64,000 nt of DNA from Rhynchonema sp. JSB1_4. Its lineage: Eukaryota; Nematoda; Chromadorea; Monhysterida; Xyalidae. The stretch is taken from the NCBI GenBank assembly GCA_030248065.1, contig JASAMV010008303.1, positions 16,083-80,082 of the forward strand. The letters are read 5' to 3'. This document shows positions 32,801 through 46,600 of this stretch, one piece after another. Position numbers and translations under genes: made by a program. The notes under the pieces are model-generated. The model saw only the letters and a program-made list of their open reading frames with translations, ran no database searches and was not told the origin of the DNA. Numbering within the stretch: the stretch's first letter is position 1; the number at the start of each line of letters is the position of its first letter.

Positions 32801-35785
32801 CATAATTACAACCTATTATAGGTAATATTATTATTATTATTATCATCACAGGGCAGCTTTCTTCAGTGACGGTCATCATATTCTTCGTCAGCAGCGGTGG
32901 GGCAGTTGATATAATATATCAATACCTATTTGCGTTAGGTTCAGACAACATTTGCAACCACCCACATCCCAATCCAGTCACATAGACAGCTTGTGATCGC
33001 CGATTGCACGTTTTCGAATTGGCGCCGCAGTCACAATCCTGATCCGGCAAGCGATAATCGGCAATTGAGGCATTTGAGAATTCAGTTTCTTCCGGGATAG
33101 CGCACAGACAGAATTTGTTGAGGTGAAGCACTGAAAACAACTTTATCGAGCCTGGTGAGCATATCGGCCTGAACTGACTTGGTCAAGTGACTTACTTTTT
33201 TAAATGAGAGATTTTGCTGATTATGAATATGCACAAAACTACGAGATGTTTCCAGACAGCTAAATGGAAACTATTTCATGCAGGCACATACGCCGATGCT
33301 CTTGTGGAGGTGGTTTGTGGTCATTATGTGAAAATTGAGTCTTTTCGACCGACTATTTCACGCAGGTCTAAATAAATCGAATCAGGAAATCTCAACCAAA
33401 AAACCTCACTGGGGCAGATCGGAAGGTTCCATCAGTAAAGGTTAGCACCGGCAATTTTTATGAAAGTGAAAGGTCAAATCTTTTTTAAGATACCGAAATC
33501 TTTTTTCTCACCGGCCAATTGACAGCCAAACTGCAAGCATCTATCGGCACACTTTTCTGATGTTTCAAACCCTTCGCCAACATTGAGTCGGTATGGAATC
33601 ACGTTCGTTTTCGAATTCGGCCGCAATGTGATCGAATAACAGCCGAGATATTTGTATTGATTCATCAAGTCTGAAACCATTTGATTGAATTATTTATGAA
33701 CGCTTGATACATCCAAGCAGCTAGACTATGGTGGCCAATATTGGCTTCATCACAGTTTCAGGTGCCATTGAAACCAGTGGTTTTTAAAAAAAAAAATTTT
33801 TTTTATTAAAAAAAAATTTTTAAAAAAAAAAAGAATTCGTTCCAAAAGTTAAAAAAAAATTTTTTTTTATTATTTCAAAATTCGAAAATTTCTCTATTTT
33901 TTGCTCTAAAAGTGCTATTTTTTGCATAAAAATTGCTACTGTTAACATCACCCGACCCTACCATGGGTGTATTGGGTGCCATAATCGTTGTTTTGTGGCA
34001 TCTAGACATAGTGCACACACTCACATGGCCTCTCATATGATTACACATGTACATGTGACTGGGTGGGCATGCATTTATCCATGCAACAGACCCGAAAGCA
34101 GTGATTCGGTGTGATATTCACTCTATATTTACACTGTTTGTCACATATTTGCATTGGTCGTGTACCAAGAGGCAATAGTTTCAACCAAATTTACCGTCTT
34201 GAGTGTCACAAAGCCACACCAAGGCACCCACACCACGTGGGGGAAGTGTACGGGTGTGTACCTGACTACTGTTGGTACTCATTGACCATTGTTTAGTATT
34301 GTTTTCGTGTCGTGAGTGCTTTATATGCACTTACCACACGTTATGGAAGAAAAATGCCACTATTTTTTGCTTTAGCGCTCATTTTTTTTCGTTTCTGGCA
34401 GTTTTTGGCTGGAATAAAAAAATTTTTTTTTAAATTAAAAAAAAAATTTTTTTAAAAAAAATGGGGTTTGAATAAAAATTTTTTTTTATTAACCACTGAT
34501 TGAAACATCAACCAGCTATGTATGCATGGACATGATTGGTTAGACTGAAGATGTGCTGGTGCACCACCCAATTGTCAAAAGGCGGCAAAACCAATTTAAA
34601 TCACCTCCAGTCCCGCAAGATCGATGGAAACTCGGCGCTCTCATCGTGCCATTGCCAATTCGGCACGCAATGTCCACAATTTGTTGTTTGCAGCTGACTG
34701 ATTTTGCACGCGACAACGCTGATCTGTGAGAATTATAAGAGGTACGCTTTTGAGTACCGTTACTGTAGTGACACATGTGTATTTGCGCTGGTGTTTTACA
34801 TGCGAACATAAAGCCGCAGCTCGTGTGCGCGTCTCTGTTTCTTTCGGGATATCACGTGACCGCCTCGTCTGGTGGTGACTGGTATGTGAAAACGGATGTC
34901 AAAACGGTCAAGCACAGAAAACACGCTGCACATTCGCTTTCTGGAGCGCTACTTCCGTGAAAGCTGTGATGACCAGTGATCGTTTTGGAAAGCTATCCAG
35001 AAAGTTTCGACCCCCCCCCCCCCCAATCTATCGTTAACTTCCCAAGCTCGCGCGGACTTTTATCAGCGCATGAAATTTATCTCTTACAGACCCAAGTGAA
35101 GAAAAGAACGCACTAACAAAGTCAACGGCTGATTTTGTAGATCGCAGTGAAATGTTGGCGATTTCGGCTCATCAACAACGACGGATTCAACGTCAGCAGT
35201 AACATTTGCCAAATGAAGCACCGTTTCAGGTTCCGGACGCCACGCCTGATCAGAACTCTGTTGAGCTTCTTGAGGCAACATTTCCAGCTAAAATTTTTAT
35301 TTTTCTATTTGTTCGGTCTTTCTTTATTATGGCAATGGAATGGGACCATTAACTTTTTGACAAACCACTTGCGCTCTTATTCAGCACATGAAACATTTTA
35401 TCATTTTGTTGGCAGGCACTCAGCCAATCTCTCAGACAAGCTGAAACCCATAGAAATGTTTTGGCCAACACTGGTAAAAAGGTGGCATTTAAACAATAAT
35501 TAATTTTACGTGTGTTAAACTCGACCATAAAAAAACAATAAAAATGCCTCAAATCTCAAAACAATTTCTAACCGGCGGAAGCTGTACGGTCAGCAACATG
35601 CATGCAGTCAATACTATGTTGACGGTCAGCAGTAGCAGGCCGACGCAAACGAACAGTGCCGCCGGGACATTGTCATGAGCCCAGTCGGAGACAGTGACTT
35701 CGGTGTCATGAAGGTCCTCGTCTGAAGCTGGTTTCTCATCTTGCTTCTGAGTTTCTGGCGCTTTGAGTTTGCGGTGGCGTAACAT
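29894..35785 (-). CDS. XYLT: Peptide O-xylosyltransferase, right-arm copy
   Basis: Mirror of the left copy with identical exon lengths: 35573-35785, 35118-35287, 34605-34723, 33512-33670, 32966-33130, 32545-32766, 31321-31564, 30850-30972, 30314-30473, 30130-30239, 29894-30056. No frameshift or stop is visible in any exon, so both copies look coding-competent over this span. Replacements by eye include V-W-D to V-S-D before the signal anchor, G to E in exon 2 and I-D to P-N in exon 8. Exon 6 uses donor GTGAGT where the left copy has GTCAGT. An in-frame ATG 39 bases upstream of 35785 exists only in this arm. The C-terminal Xylo_C exons are absent here too, and the atypical NMSENCNM motif is shared, so both oddities predate the arm split. 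Intron 3 carries a hAT-like element absent from the left arm. Confidence 0.9.
32064..32528. mobile_element. hAT-like MITE, right-arm copy of the shared insertion
   Basis: CAGGGTTGGGCAAAAAACG and TTTGCCCAACCCTG ends, 8-bp duplication GTACAGGT at 32056-32063 and 32529-32536. Allelic or paralogous with 21956-22373, but with intact ends. Another copy begins at 44930. Confidence 0.92.
33775..34499. mobile_element. hAT-like element, right arm only
   Basis: Begins CAGTGGTTTTTAAAA and ends TTAACCACTG, flanked by 8-bp duplications ATTGAAAC (33767-33774 and 34500-34507). The left arm has one copy of ATTGAAAC at the empty site (reverse complement near 20420). The interior has A/T-rich palindromic borders and a non-repetitive core with no recognised ORF. 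It lies in xylosyltransferase intron 3. Confidence 0.93.
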
Positions 35786-36382
35786 TGCCGGAATTTTGCT
35801 TGCAGATGTGTTTTTTGGGTACATACTGGAAGTTGGAAGACTTCAGTTGCAGCCGAAAGAAATCCGAATGCGCGCATAGACCACGGACTATGAATAATAC
35901 GTGCACTGAAGAGTGACAGTATCGCCGTGTCGGTGTGCAGGCATGACCCTCTTTCGCTGTGTACGCACAGTATGCACGCATCATGGTGCACTTTCAGTGC
36001 CAAAGCGTGTGCACTTGTACCGTATGTGTACACCACACATACAAATGGCCAAAGGTCAAGCCAAAGTTGCGCATGCGGTTGTGCAGCAATGACCAAACCT
36101 GTTTTTTATGGGTGTTGCGTGTGAGTGTTGTTGTGACCACTCCAAGAATACAGCAACTTGCAACGTACACGGAACAGTGTGCCAAAAGCCTTGGGTGCGC
36201 CGCCAAAACACAGGTTTCTATCCGACTTTTTATCGGAAACTTCAAACAAAAGCAGTAACATGGCAAAATGTACAAGAAAGTGTCATTAATCGATCATTTG
36301 AGCAAAACAGACGCACACAATTATCATTCGGGCACCGAAATGCGACCAGATTCACATATTCTACATTGAAATTTTGCCAAAT

Positions 36383-38394
36383 TTATTTCACTTCCACTTT
36401 ACCACCAGCGTCTTCCAATTGTTTTTTGAGTTCATCAGCTTCGGCTTGTGTGATGTCGTCCTTCACCGTGGCAGGCAGAGCTTCGACGAATTTCTTTGCC
36501 TGAAACAACAAGGGGAGATCGGTTTGATTGCCCACGCGCAAATGAAATCACAAACATACAATCTGATGGCTTGTGTCTGTGAAGTTTTTTTTAAAAAAGG
36601 CCAGCGGCGAAAATCGCCAGTTGACCCCAAAGCCCAAGTGTCGATTTCGAAATTGAAGTGGCGATGTCAGAAGCGATTTTTGCATTTTGAAGGAAAAAAA
36701 GTCGTGAATTTTCGCGCCAAGCGGAAATTTCAATTTTTTTTGGAGAAAATTGTTCATACAAACTAAGGATCCTATTGCATAACCTTCTTACAACATGCAA
36801 CCGATTATAATAGCCACCTGGCTCGAAATCGAAAAGGCAAATTAAAAACCTCAAATGGCAAAAAAGCCTGGTCTATGACCAGGTTGTTCAGTGCTGAAAT
36901 CTGTATTTCGGCAGCATAGCAAGGATTGCCAAAGACAAACACGACACATGGCTTTATTACTTTTTTAAATTTTTGGAAAAAATTCCGAAGAAAACGTGGT
37001 GCATAAGGATAGGGGAGCCCAAAATAATGAGTATTGGAGTGTTATTGACAATCATAACGAACGAAATGATCAAAACAAGGCACTTTTACACCTCGCGCCT
37101 TTTGTATAGAGGTATTTTTCAAAATATTTTCTGAAGTTAGCGAAAAATCTACAAAAAACATGCTTCTGAAAAAGTTTTCAGGCAGCTGCGGTTTTTACTG
37201 TTTTTTTTTTGTTTTTTTCCACCTCCAGAAACCGTCGAAAAAACCGTTTCGTTTTTTTTTCACGAAAAAAACGGGTTTTTATCAGCCACAGGCTTTATGA
37301 AAAGCATGCCGACGCCTGCTCAAATAATAAAAGCGCTCAAAAATGTTTCGCCAAACACAAACAGATATTCTCAAACCTGACAATTTAACTGCTCGCCATC
37401 AGAGAAATCTTCGCAATTTCATAAACAAGAAAGAAACACAACAGACCTGAACGAGATTCAATCCCGGCACCACTTTCTTGATTTCCTTGATCAACGCAAT
37501 CTTTTTCGACTCATCAGCGAGCGCTTGCAGAATGACGGAGAAATTCACTTTTTCTGGAACGATATCCTCGGCTGCTGATGCGGCGGCCTGAAATTAAACT
37601 TGGAATTTCTTTCATTCCTTTGATTTTCATCAAGCGGTCGCTGGCAGACAAAACAAAATACGCGACAGTCAAGTCATGGCGCGACAAGATAAAACCACCA
37701 CCAAAACCACAAAACAGACGCTCGCAACGATCAATGAATGAAGCAACATTTGTTTGGATATCTTACCGCTTGGTCCGCTGACTGTAAAAATCGAAAGATA
37801 AAAATGGTTGCTTGATAAATGTAACGTTCATTGAAAAAATCGTGGAAGGAAAAGGCAAAAGCTCTCTGACCTCTGGACATGAGCACTCGGCTCATGGACT
37901 CAGGACTCGCATAAAAAATGAAAGAAACGTCACAAACCTGAGAGCCACCGGGCGCAGCAGCCTGTGTCGCCATCATCATGCCAGCGCCCACCATTGGAGT
38001 GTCGGGAAGCTTCAGACGTTGCTGTAACGGCAGCGATTTTCTTTTAATTTCAGCCAAATTGTGCTGCAATTTGTGTTTCAGCGAAAAAAAAACACGAACA
38101 AACTTTCAATGCATCGTTCAGATCGGCGACTTCAACGAGCGTCAGTGAAGCGATTTGATCAACAATTGACGTGATTTTCGGACTGAATTGCTTGGCTTCG
38201 GAATCTGGCGTTGGCGCGGGGACATCGGCTGCGGCGACGTCAGAGGAGAATCGGCGCAGTTTTTGCAAATTTGTCACTTTCAGTGAGATCTGTGATTGTC
38301 CAAGCGTTGAACAGCTCGCAACACAACGCGAACAGATCCGAAATGACTGACGAATGTTGAGAGCAACTCGACGATAAACCAACGTGTTGTTCAT
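36383..38394 (-). CDS. MRPL12: Mitochondrial ribosomal protein L12 (bL12m), right copy
   Basis: Exons 38104-38394, 37938-38063, 37767-37781, 37447-37587 and 36383-36499 have the same lengths as the left copy and keep the reading frame to TAA, giving 229 residues. Differences by eye are few: Arg to Cys and Glu to Asp in the N-terminal exon, Arg to Lys in exon 2, Ile to Val in exon 4, and silent changes in exon 5. Intron 1 is 40 bases. Two intact genes for a stoichiometric ribosomal stalk protein would be unusual if the palindrome is real. Confidence 0.94.
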
Positions 38395-38745
38395 TGTTCT
38401 GTTCAACAGTTTCGAAGAAGAAGTGTTTTGCTCGTGAAAAATTGGGTTTGTGCGCCGCAGAATTTGCCGAATTTGCTTCACCTGGAAACTCACGACGCTT
38501 TGAAACAACAAAACATGAATATTAAGATTGGGCGAGGAAAATAAACTGACAAACTTCAAGAAAACAAAGCCCCCAGGCCCAAAATTGTGAAACTTTCCAA
38601 ATTTTTTCTTTTTCTTTTCTTTTTTAATCTCTTCAGTGACAATTCTCGGACTCGGACGGACGGTCATTTCATTTTTTGGGTTTTTGTTCTCTGTTTTGAG
38701 GTCAGAAATTGAAGTCCAAAACACATCCGTGCAGATTTCAGATCA

Positions 38746-41700
38746 ATGGAAAAGCGTCAAGGCAATCCGACAGCTAAATCTCTGCACAATTCATCGTTTG
38801 GTAGCCAGAGCGGAGCGGCAGACAGATCGTGGTTGGTTTGTCAATCAATGTCTCCATTTTTTTATAAAAAATTAACAAAGTATAGCTAAATTCAGGAGCG
38901 GCGGCGGAAATCAGGGATCGAGATACATCACGTCGAGGTTGGCAGGCGTGCTGAACCAGTCAGGCGGTCAGCGGCGCTTTGGGGAAATGCGAGACACGGT
39001 CGGTTCCTTCATCTTCGTTTCATGTCTTCTGATTCGGCTGGCGTTTGAAGCAGTGCTGTGGCTGGTGGGGATGAGGTGCCACAAAGGTACAGTATCGCCC
39101 CCTCGCCCGGCAGTGTTGGAGGTGGGGGGGTGGGTGTAGCGCCCAGCAGTGCTGGGGCTCCTGTGGCGGGGCGGGCAGTGTGGGCGGTGGGGGGGTTGGG
39201 GGCGGAGCCCCCCCCCAGTACAGTAGGTATCCCCCCTCGCCTGGTACAGTAGGTATCCCCCCCGATGTTTGGCATGGTACAGTAGGTATCCCCCCGATTT
39301 TCACCCCGGTACAGTAGGTATCCCCCCGATTTTGCCCCAAAAGTGCCAATTTTTAACCAAAATGGCCAAAATTAGTGTAAAATCAGTGTTTTTTTTACCT
39401 CAAATTACCCAAAATTCGCGCGCAACGCGCGCAAATACTACGTTTTCACACGATTCCACACATAATAAACACATTAAAAATTTTCACCCAAAAACCTAAC
39501 CCCCCCAACCCCCCCAAACCCCCCTAGGTACATAACCAACCCCCCAGGCCATCGGCTCTGGTACAGTAGGTATCCCCCCGCTCCGAGCGCGGTACAGTAG
39601 GTATCCCCCCTCCAGAGTACCTCCAACACTGGGGGCGGGTAGGGGGTACCGTATTGTCGGAAATAGAACCCCCCATTAATTGACCCCCCATTAATTGAAC
39701 CCCCTTAAATGGCTCGAAATCAAAAATAGAACCCCCATTAATTGACCCCCCCATTAATAGAACCCCACCCCAACCTTCACCGTACCACAGATTAGTGGTA
39801 CGGTAAGGCTGTGTTGTTGCGTCAAACGTAGTTTAAACTTGCGTACACAACAGAATACAGCTTTTTAAGCATAATTGCCGCTGTTCAGTGTAGTTCCTGG
39901 GGGGGAGGGGGGTCCCCCCCTAAGGTACACTAACCGCCGCGACCAAGGTACACTAGTACACTAACCGCCGCGCCAGGTACACTAACCGCCTAAATTTTTG
40001 CCTAAAATCGGTATTTTTAGGCCTAAAATGGGCATTTTTAGGCCTAAAATGGGTGATTTTTAGGTCAATGATGTCAAAAGTCGCCAAAATACCCTTTCTA
40101 TGGAGAATTTTTTCCAAAAAGGGGCAAAAATCGGTCAAATTTTCCACCTCAAAAAGTGACTTTTTCCCGGATTTGGGTCTTCCCCCCTTCCCCGCCCAGG
40201 GAGGTACACTAACCGCCGCACGGAAAAAAGGGGTAGGTACACTAACCGCCGCGCCGGACCAGGAACTACACTGCCGCTGTTAAAGTTAGAAAATACCGAA
40301 AACAAGCCTTTTTTATTGGCATCAGTAACAACGATTTTTTTCGTCGGGGGGCCAAATGAAATATATAACCCACACAATAATTTACCCCCCCCCATAAATT
40401 TAACCCCCCCAATATCACCCCAGTGAAAAAATAGACACCCCGGGTTCTATTTCCTACAATACGGTAGTGTACCTGGGATTTTGGGGGGGGGAATCCGGTT
40501 TGGGGGAGGGGGGGGGAGATTTTTCGGGGCGGGTAGGGTACAACACAAGTTTTTTTCGGGTGCCTGTTTTTATGTACTAAAAAGTACATATATCGCGCGC
40601 AGCGCGAGATTTTTTTGCACTTTTTAGGGTTTTCGGTCGAAATTTGGGCATTTTTGACCGAAAAATGGGCATTTTGAGGGTAAAAATCGGGGCGGGTAGG
40701 GTACCAGGGCGGGGCGGGTAGGGGGGTAGGGTACCAGAGCGGGGCGGGTAGGGGGTAGCGTACCAGGCCGGGGCGGGTAGGGTACCATTGGGGGGGACCC
40801 CCCCCAGCCACAGCACTGGCGCCCAGTACAGTAGGTATTCCCCTCGCCTGGTGCGGGTACAGTAGGTAACCCCTTCATGTTTGGCATGGTGCAGTAGGTA
40901 TCAGTGTTGGAGGTGGGGGGGTGGGGTTTGGGGGGGGGGTAGCCTGTGTCGCTAAAATACCCTTTTTATGAAGAATTTTTTCCAAAAAGGGGTAAAAATA
41001 GGTCAAATTTTCTTCCTCAAAAAGTGACTTTTTCCTGATTTTGGGTCTTCCCCCCCCCCTTCCCCCCAGGGAGGTACACTAATTTCCCCTCCAAAAAAGT
41101 AGGGAGGTACACTAATTTCCCCTACCGGACCAGGACCTACACTGGGTAGTGGTAGTGGCACAGTATCTTCCCTAAAAGATTTTTTCCTTTTTGTCTCCAA
41201 CCGAACCCTGATGCCGCCTGCCTCTGCCACCAAGTGATCGGTTTCCGCCAGTATAGTTCCTGGGGTGGGGGGAGAGTTGTCCCCCTCGGGCAGCGCAGTG
41301 GCAGGTCCATGTGTGAGAGATATGATGCGGGTTTGGGACCGGAAACGTGAGAGGTATGATTTTGGTCACTCAAAAGGTAAAAAACACCGTTTTTGTGATA
41401 CAATTTGGCCAAAAAATGAGGCAAAAATTGTGCTTTTTCCAAATTTTCGCCGAAAAACTCGTAAAAATACGTATTATGGGTGGGGCGATTTTTGGGAAAA
41501 TGAGGTCGAAAAACATCGATTCTTTGCCATGAAAAGTTATAACATTGCTTATAATTGAGTGATGTTCAGGTAAATGTTGTCAAAAATCGCCAAAATACCC
41601 TTTTTATTGAGTTTTTCCAAAAAGTGGCAAAAATGCGTCAAGTTTTCGACCTCAAAAAATGACTTTTCTCAAATTTGGGTCTTCCCCTTTTCCCCCAGCT

Positions 41701-43353
41701 AGGTACGGCGGTTCCCTTCCGAAAAAATGGGGTACCGCCTGTTCCCCCTCCGGACCAGAAACTAAATGCAAACCAGCCGTGCTTTGCAGACTTAGACCAT
41801 ACCATATCACGATGAATTCTTACACACCCAAATTTTTCGGGTAACTGTAGCCACGTCTCGCGCGCTTTGTGCGTAAAGCCGATAAACAACACACGCACAA
41901 ACGCGCGCTAAATGTTTCATGATCTTGGCGCTTTCACAAGCAAACAACGCGAGACGCGGCTACAGTAACCCAAACATTTTAGGTGTGCAAGAATTCAGGG
42001 TGCTACGGCATGGTCTTTGACTGCAAAGTAAGGCTGGTTTACACTATTCTCCACCGACCCGTCCACGTTCCTGGATCCCCCTGGGTCTGATCTGATCGAT
42101 CCTGTGATCTCTGCTTGTGCCGAAAGAACTGACTTTTTTTTGCAGACCCAATTCGGAGGAGGAATGGACAACGGGCGTCAGCTGGATGATCAGAATGTGT
42201 CGAACGCGACCAGTGCCAGTGCGTTCTTCGCTGCCGAGACCACACCAAGCCATGTTCAACACCAGGTGGGTCAGTCGGGGGAATTTTACTGTCTTTTTTG
42301 CAATTTTCTTGTTGCTTGTTGTGTTTGTGTGCATGTTTGTCGGCTTGTCTTGATAAGGGTCCTTGTTGCTCCCGAAACGTCAACTTTTGTCATGAATTCA
42401 GTGGTAAATCGGTCCGCGTCGTGCCTCGCCATCGAACCACGTCCACAAGACACTGTGCTAGTTGCGAAAAAACCGGTTCTTTATATTTTGTAAAAAAAAA
42501 CCGAAAAAAAACGAAAAATTTCGAGAGGATATTCCAGTGCAGGGTATCAAATAACAGGTACAGGGTAATTTGACCATAAAGACTGATATGAAGCATGGTG
42601 CAAGGATACTATGTGCTACTGAAGACATGTAAACTGCTCCAAATCTCCAAGTTACCTCGTTCTGAACCTCTAGATGGCACTTAGGCATTGACGAACCTCC
42701 AGAACGTTAAAAAATAAGGGCCAAAACATGATTTTTTTTGGCAAAAATATTAGAAAATTTTGCCCGTTTTTTCACAGAAGTTTATTTTCGGTCCAAAAAA
42801 ACGGACCAGGTTCTTTTCCATCCGCCACTATAGTCGAAACCGCTAACGCCCTCCACGCGCCATGCGTTTGGTTCGCACACCTGACCTGCCCACAAAGCAC
42901 ACGCGCATACTTTTTCTGTTTTTTGCATAAACCGTAAATTTCAGGCCATACCACCACCCCCAGCAGCACCGGCAGTCGATATGGCATCTTTGGAGGCGAT
43001 GTTGCGCTCGGTGACGTTGGCGGCCACGGAGCCACAGAAAGTGGCCATACATGCCATTCAGGAAACGTATGATAAATTGTCGAAACAGCACTCGCAAAGT
43101 GCGTTTTCGTTTAACTTTCTCAGCGTTATATTCATCGCAAAGAAAAATAATAATTTTATTGTCATCCTTCGAACAGGTTACGAGGCGTTGCGATCGGAGA
43201 ACGAGAAATTGCGCGGCGATGTTGCGAGCAGCAGCCGAAAACTGGATCAGACCGAACGGAAATGCGAGGACTTGGACCGGCGGTATCGCGAATTGAATGA
43301 GAAATACCAGAAATTGCTGGAAGAGCAGAAAGAGAAACACGAGCAGCAACATG
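38746..43353 (+). pseudogene. Truncated 5' copy of the Nup358-like gene
   Basis: Exons 38746-38828, 38896-38998, 42146-42265, 42945-43098 and 43177-43353 match the first five exons of the minus-strand gene in length and phase, including the start codon and coiled-coil exon. The inverted homology stops at 43646, 293 bases after exon 5, and nothing resembling exon 6 (9849-10031) follows. It therefore lacks the RanBD, the zinc finger and most FG repeats. It is a broken duplicate unless the right side is a mis-assembly. The first five exons themselves show no stop. Confidence 0.85.
39886..40273. mobile_element. hAT-like MITE, right arm only
   Basis: CAGTGTAGTTCCTGG / CCAGGAACTACACTG ends and the 8-bp duplication CCGCTGTT (39878-39885, 40274-40281). 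The left arm has a single, uninterrupted copy of the site (AACAGCGG near 13635). Confidence 0.93.
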
Positions 43354-43664
43354 GTGCGTTATTTCTGAGTGAATTTGAGGGTTTCTTGTGATGCGAGAAT
43401 GGGTTCTTCACGGATTGCTTCGTTCTCACAGCTACATATAGCTGAATTTGAAAAGAAATATTTAAATATTTTTGGAGATAGTTCGCCTGGAAAACGCCGG
43501 GCTCTCACACCGAAATTGCTTTGATTTTATTCTCGTCACTTATGAAACGCTTGGAGAAGTGTGGCTAATGCTGTTGTCGTCAAATCATCTCGTCAAAGAA
43601 AGTCGTCGAACACATCAGCCCCAAATGAGCGCCAAAACTAATATACATAAAACACCACCCCCAA

Positions 43665-46600
43665 CCCAATGCCACACCCTTTAATCTCCTTGGAAATGAG
43701 AGGACAATACGGACCACACGGGGCCCACCAATTTGTAGGCTGTTCACCACTTTGATACAAAATAATGATCTACGTTGCGCCGTGCCGAGGAGGAGGTACC
43801 ATCTTAGCTTATCCGTGAATTTGACCGAAACAAATCCTTAGGAGGGGTATGGGCATTGTTTTTGTGCATCAAATGTCCACTTCAAATGAGGGGTTGTTTC
43901 AAAAAAACAAAAGTTGCCGATTAAAAAATTGTTTTTGAATATTTTTGCATTTTTTTAATTAAAAAAAGTTGCCCAAAAAGGGCTAAATATCCAAAAATGG
44001 CCTTTTTCGAGGTAGAAAACCTTAAAGGTGGAGACCGGTATTTTTTTCCAATTCCGGCGCCGGCGGCGCCTTGAATTGTCCCCAAACATGTACGGGAAAT
44101 GCGCGGGGCAGAGAAGCTCCGCGCGACGGTGGCACCTTCTAAAAAACCACGGGCAAATCATCACATGTACATGTATATGTAAGGTCCGGCGCAATATTGG
44201 AGTATACAAGTCGATCTGACACACAACACTCGGGGCTGTAACTCAATATCTCAGATCTAATCAAGATGGTGATCGTGTTTTGACATTTGGTAAGTACATG
44301 TGCATCATGTTTGTCAGGTACCTACGTGGGTACATCAAGATCATCCCGCGTCCAACATCTTGGCCCAAAGCGGCCAACATCTGTAGTGTCAACAAGCTCA
44401 TTTGCCAACAACTTCGGCATTTCAGATTTCAGCATTTTGAACATGCGTAAGACAGTCGTTTGTCAACAATTCAAAAAATGCGATAAAATTCGAAAATTTG
44501 AAACGTCTACTTGTCATTGGGAAATGGGCTTGTTGACAGTACAGATTGTGGTTGCTATTGACCTGTGTGACCTGGGTACGGTGACTCAATATTTGTTCTC
44601 ACAGAAACATGCACGAGTTTGATGTACACAGCTTAGGGTCCTGACAACTTAATGCATAAATTGTTGTTATAAGTTGTCAAAACAAGATCATCATTTGAAC
44701 AAAGCTTGAAAGGAGTACTAAGAGAGCAAAATCAGCACAAGGTGTCTTCCTTTCTGGAAAAAATTTTTACAGGAAGGAACTATGCCAAAATGGCAAAAAA
44801 CAAGGATATGCAGCCTGAGGGAACTGTATAAAAGTTGAAAAGTTTGGATTTCGAATTTCACAGTGTAGTCAGTCAATAAGCTGTCTTTATTCTTCATATT
44901 GGAGGCGCATTACTCAATTGCACCGCGGCCAGGGTTGGGCAAAAAAAACGACGGCGCTTTTTCAAAAAAAACGCCTGGGTCGTTTTTCGTTTTTTTTAAA
45001 TCCTGAATTTCCTTGATTTTCCCTGATTTTTCAGGGAAAGTACCCTGATTATCAAGGAAAATCAATTTTTTGTCCCATTTTTAAAAAAAAATTTTTTTTT
45101 AATTTCCAATTTTTACTTTGTCGAGATACGTCGATATCCGGAGTTTGACTTTCAATGATGACCCCGGCCAAAGTTGGTCCCATGATGCGGGTCTGATATG
45201 GGATCTTAACAACTCGCTAGAAAAGGGTTTTAACCCGTTTATTTTGCCTCAGAACGCATAGAATTACTTCATTTAACCACGTTTTCTTCCCAACATGAGC
45301 GTTTTCCAATTTTTGGGGGCATATTTTGGTCATCTGGGCGTTTGAAAAAAAACGTTTACGTTTAAAAAAAAAACTTTTTATTTATTTTTTTTGACGAAAA
45401 TATTTTTTGTAGAAAAAGTGTTGCGAACGACGTTTCAGGATAAATGAAATCGATGCAGCATATTTTTCAAAAATTGAAAAATTTTTGCCTGAGACCGAAC
45501 TTGTGTGGTGACACCCGCTAATATTGTGCAGATTCTACGGTCTCCGACCAGTCTGAGGTTGATGTTGACTAACGATGTTACTCTAATGCATTGTAGCATG
45601 CCGTACAACGTATTTTAATGCACCTAATGCTGTATGAGTGATATCCGACCCTCCAAATTTGATATTGATATTGATTACAGCCCAAATCTTGTGTGTCAGA
45701 TCGACTTGTATACTCCAATATTGCACCAGACCTGCATATACATGTACATGTGTAGTAGCATGCAGTGGTACATTAAAGGTGCCACATCACTATAAAAGAC
45801 CTGCCCCGCGCATTCCCGTGCATGTTTGGGACAATTCAAGGCGCCGCAGGCGCGATTTTGGAAAAAAATGTGCCGTCCACAGAAAAAAGTGCAAATTTTT
45901 TACCTCGAAAAAGGCCATTTTTGGATATTTCAGCCCTTTTTGGGCAACTTTTTTAATTAAAAAATGCAAAATCTTTTTCAAAAACAATTTTTTTAATCAG
46001 CAGCTTCTGTTTTTGAAACAACCCTGGTTGAAGACATGAAACGTTGTTGATGCACAAAAAACAACGCCCACATACCTTCACAATTAAGGGGTTTTCTTTT
46101 CGGTATCATCACAAGGGACGGGATACGAGCTAAGGGGTGACACGTTATTCGGCACGCACAACGAGGAAACTAATCAGTTATTTATCTGCTAGAGTGGTGA
46201 ACAGCATACAATCTGATCATTGGGCATAGTCCACCATGCGGTCCGATTTGTCCTCTCATTTCCAAGGCGATTAAGATGACGATTTTGTTTTGACAAAGCG
46301 TGACATTGGAAGTCATTCAATAGTGTCAGGTGTACCTCTGTGGGTACATCAAATTTATACCTACTGTAGGTCTTGCAGTTAAGACCAACTCCGTCATCGT
46401 ACCCAAACCAAAACCACAGGTCGACCAACATCTGCGCTGTCAACAAGCCCATTTGCTAATGACTTCGGTGTTTAAGATTTTAACATTAGAAGAGGCGTAA
46501 GGTAATCATTTGTCAACAAGGTAATTCAGAAACAGTACTTCAAAATCTGAAATTCTCAATCCCGGCAGTCGCTGGCAAATGAGCTTGTTGACAACGCAGA

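Larger units (their letters stand above)
27263..43646. repeat. Right arm of the giant inverted duplication
   Basis: Reverse complement of 10260-26196. The inner homology ends at ACACAATGTTAATTT (27263) and the outer homology at AACTAATATAC (43646). Arm-specific insertions here are at 33775-34499, 39886-40273 and a block at about 28569-29546. Confidence 0.97.
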
